64,000 bases of DNA from Oxobacter pfennigii (GTDB lineage Bacteria; Bacillota; Clostridia; Clostridiales; Oxobacteraceae), in the NCBI RefSeq assembly GCF_001317355.1, contig NZ_LKET01000016.1, positions 1-64,000 on the forward strand. The letters run 5' to 3'. The position numbers and the translations under genes are program-made. This document shows positions 62,118 through 64,000 of this stretch, in pieces. Positions within the stretch are counted from its first letter, which is position 1. Every line of letters starts with the position of its first letter. Below the pieces are notes generated by a model. That model did not search any database. It was given only the letters and a program-made list of their open reading frames with translations, and was not told where the DNA came from.

Positions 62118-64000
62118 TCAAATCCTTGCAATTATGTCCTGAAGCCTTATAAGCAGTTCCAGGTCATTTTTCAAATAATATGAAGGACTGAAATTCAAGT
62201 CGTAATCCATATTCTGTCCCTTATCTGGGCAGCGGGGGGCTATGAATACCTCTCCCAAACGGGACAGAGTAAGGTTTTTTTCATTTAGCACATGATATTC
62301 ATTTTCCAAGGCAGACAATATGTCAATGGCATTTTCAATGGCTGTCCTTGAAAGATTGAAAATTGAAGAATTGTCTGCATCTTTTATAAATGTGGGTGAA
62401 GTATAAGGCAGTATATAATTTATGGAGGGAAGGAGGTTTCTTTCAGGATATACTCCTCTCCACAGCGCATCTCCGCCAATAAAGGGGTAAAGAGCATTTT
62501 CGTTGAACCAAATGTTGAGCTTAGGGATAAAGTAAACGCTGTCTACCTCTCGGTGCTGCATATCCATCAATTCTTTGCCCCTTCCTGATAATATGCCCAC
62601 AATTATTTTGTGTACAAATACATCCTCTTTTTTAAATACTGCATCTACCGCCTTTACCCTGTGTCCCTTATGAAGCAGATCATCCACCAGGATTACTTTT
62701 CTTTTAAAGGAATGAATGGCTTTGGCCTGTATATCCAAATCAAGATAATATGGATAAGGTCCTATGGTAAAGGTCTTCATATCCGGGTAGAATAATTTTT
62801 CGGTATGCAATGCCTTTGTGACGGTATTTGGTATGATATATTTATCCAATATGTTCCCATAGGGTACGCACATAAAGGGACCGAGATTCTTAGGCTCTTC
62901 AATGTGTGTGGGGACATTGTTCTCCTGGCATATTTTCTTTATCATGAGCTCATGCTGCACATTTATATCAAAGGACAAAATAAGCTGCCCGGGATAGAGC
63001 TTTGTCATAGCTTTCTGCAGCTTTTTCCGTGTTTTTGATATTGCTTTCATTATTACAGAATTGCTTTTAAAAGGTTCCTTTAACACTGTTTCTATATCCA
63101 AATCAATTATGGACGGATTGGACATATCAACAACAAAGGCCGGGTTGTCATTATCAGGGATATCAAGCTTTATAAACCCTTGAAGTGTAAGGATTTCCAT
63201 AACCTTTGGAGGGCACTTTTCATGTATTGAATCATAATAAACGGCGCTTTGATAATCCCCTGCAAGGCAGAAGGCTAAAGTTTCTGTTACAAGGACCTGC
63301 TCTAAAGCCTTGCCTTTCATTTTTTCATCCACAATAATTCCGTCAATGAGAACAATCCTTCCAATGGTATTATTGCGGACATATTTTGATAAAGCATCGT
63401 TTTTAAACTCACTGTAGAGATTGCTGGAAGGCACCCAGTGGAATATGGAGCAGCCTAAAATATTGCCGTTGGGACTGTCATAGAGGGTTATTATCCTGTA
63501 TGAAGTATTGGCCGATAATTCCAAAAGGGCTTTTTTAATTCTGTCATATTCCTCGGGGTTTAAGGCCGCCAGCTTGTATATAATTTCCGGCTTTATGGAT
63601 TCATAGATTTCAATTTTTCTGTCTATAGAGGATTGAAGCAAGGATTTTTCCTGGGGCTCTCTTTGATAAAACCCATGTTCGAAAATATACCGCTCGGCAA
63701 GGGAGTCTACAAAGTTTGAAATATCACGGTTTTCATCAATATGCTTTCTTATATGGGTGGAGCTTATTTCCGAATATTCCTTTGGCAAGGTAAGCCACAG
63801 GCATTCACCCTCAATATTTTTTATAATATCGCCTATTTTTTTGTTTTTGTCTGTATTGTCATTCCGGTCTATTATAATGTGAGGAAAAGAGTATATTGAA
63901 TCCGAAGCTTTTTCACCTTCATAACAGGAGGCATTAAGGACAACATCGCTGCCCACCGCCATATACACCTCTGATTTGCCGAAGTTTTCCTTCAGTACCT
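62118..64000 (-). CDS. Nucleotidyltransferase-GNAT-phosphoribosyltransferase fusion (5' end outside window)
   Basis: 627 residues visible; the reading frame runs open through the window edge. The first part, VLKENFGKSEVYMAVGSDVVLNAS...EISSTHIRKHI, is the C-terminal half of a NadD/CoaD-type adenylyltransferase (SSTxIR motif). A GNAT-like part follows (ILGCSIFHWV, IGRIVLIDGIIVDEKMKGKALEQVLVTETLAF). Last comes a phosphoribosyltransferase-like part with RKVILVDDLLHKGHRVKAV, a PRPP-binding loop. A start at GTG 63968 is rejected because the coding pattern continues upstream. Function unknown; coupled to the LDH-like gene. Confidence 0.7.
   Translation of the reverse strand, partial: VLKENFGKSEVYMAVGSDVVLNASCYEGEKASDSIYSFPHIIIDRNDNTDKNKKIGDIIKNIEGECLWLTLPKEYSEISSTHIRKHIDENRDISNFVDSLAERYIFEHGFYQREPQEKSLLQSSIDRKIEIYESIKPEIIYKLAALNPEEYDRIKKALLELSANTSYRIITLYDSPNGNILGCSIFHWVPSSNLYSEFKNDALSKYVRNNTIGRIVLIDGIIVDEKMKGKALEQVLVTETLAFCLAGDYQSAVYYDSIHEKCPPKVMEILTLQGFIKLDIPDNDNPAFVVDMSNPSIIDLDIETVLKEPFKSNSVIMKAISKTRKKLQKAMTKLYPGQLILSFDINVQHELMIKKICQENNVPTHIEEPKNLGPFMCVPYGNILDKYIIPNTVTKALHTEKLFYPDMKTFTIGPYPYYLDLDIQAKAIHSFKRKVILVDDLLHKGHRVKAVDAVFKKEDVFVHKIIVGILSGRGKELMDMQHREVDSVYFIPKLNIWFNENALYPFIGGDALWRGVYPERNLLPSINYILPYTSPTFIKDADNSSIFNLSRTAIENAIDILSALENEYHVLNEKNLTLSRLGEVFIAPRCPDKGQNMDYDLNFSPSYYLKNDLELLIRLQDIIARI

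Overview
The window reads as chromosomal DNA of a low-GC anaerobic Firmicute of the class Clostridia (Tissierella/Sedimentibacter-like is my guess, not proven). Reasons: AT-rich intergenic DNA, strong AGGAGG-type ribosome binding sites, frequent TTG/GTG starts, CIRCE-groESL, a SleB-type cortex hydrolase under a c-di-AMP riboswitch, SipW/camelysin proteins, a thioredoxin reductase lacking the usual NADPH motifs, and 1,260-residue single-chain PurL. No rRNA, tRNA or CRISPR array was seen.

Layout. 1-5 kb: small accessory genes (decayed acetyltransferase, YbaK deacylase, Nudix, nucleotidyltransferase, lipoprotein). 5.1-11.7 kb: a two-part arsenic island. The first part is a MarR-type regulator with a Cys-Cys-Gly...Cys motif, arsM and an arsN1-like acetyltransferase, divergent from a BASS/ACR3-like carrier. 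The second is arsR-arsC-acr3-arsP-small thioredoxin, followed by a broken permease gene. 11.8-16.9 kb: FMN-binding lipoprotein, tatA-tatC, pgi, a class V aminotransferase and a deaminase. 17.2-21.5 kb: argC-argJ-argB-argD. 21.8-24.7 kb: ferritin-like protein, Usp-like protein, radical SAM protein and a LysR regulator divergent from purL (24.8-28.6 kb). 29-33.9 kb: redox and repair genes (C_GCAxxG_C_C protein, LURP-one protein, HAD phosphatase, TrxR-like/Trx, OGG, SleB-like). 34.2-36.8 kb: a Pnkp-like RNA repair enzyme with a degraded ligase domain, then an ACT protein. 37-39 kb: groESL. 39.3-42.4 kb: larE-larB-larC for the nickel-pincer cofactor. 42.4-45.6 kb: guanine riboswitch, guaB, guaA. 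45.6-47.8 kb: remnant of an element apparently integrated at the guaA 3' end (KAP NTPase and DUF1524 fragments between GAGTGGGAAT copies), then Fic plus HTH. 48-53.3 kb: a five-gene Nik/Opp-type ABC importer behind a structured leader with a terminator. 53.4-54.0 kb: RelB/DinJ antitoxin with a frameshifted YafQ-type toxin. 54.4-59.3 kb: a secreted-fibre locus (TasA/camelysin-like proteins, one with a cellulose-binding-type domain, SipW, an ABC ATPase-like protein without intact motifs, and a permease fused to a signal-peptidase-like domain). 59.7-64 kb: TolB-like lipoprotein and, on the minus strand, an LDH/MDH-like protein with a multidomain nucleotidyltransferase-GNAT-phosphoribosyltransferase that runs off the window.

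Links between regions. The arsenic genes cover reduction, efflux of inorganic and methylated arsenite, methylation and N-acetylation. The lar genes need nickel, and the importer 6 kb downstream could supply it (inference). The most unusual parts are the SipW-associated pseudo-ATPase/permease-peptidase pair, the structured leader of the importer, the Pnkp with a lost ligase lysine, the LDH-like/NadD-GNAT-PRT pair, and a 203-bp hairpin-forming repeat with two full and two shortened copies. ORF boundaries were checked against visible Shine-Dalgarno sequences, and several starts were moved downstream accordingly. Functional calls rest on motif recognition only; no database search was possible.
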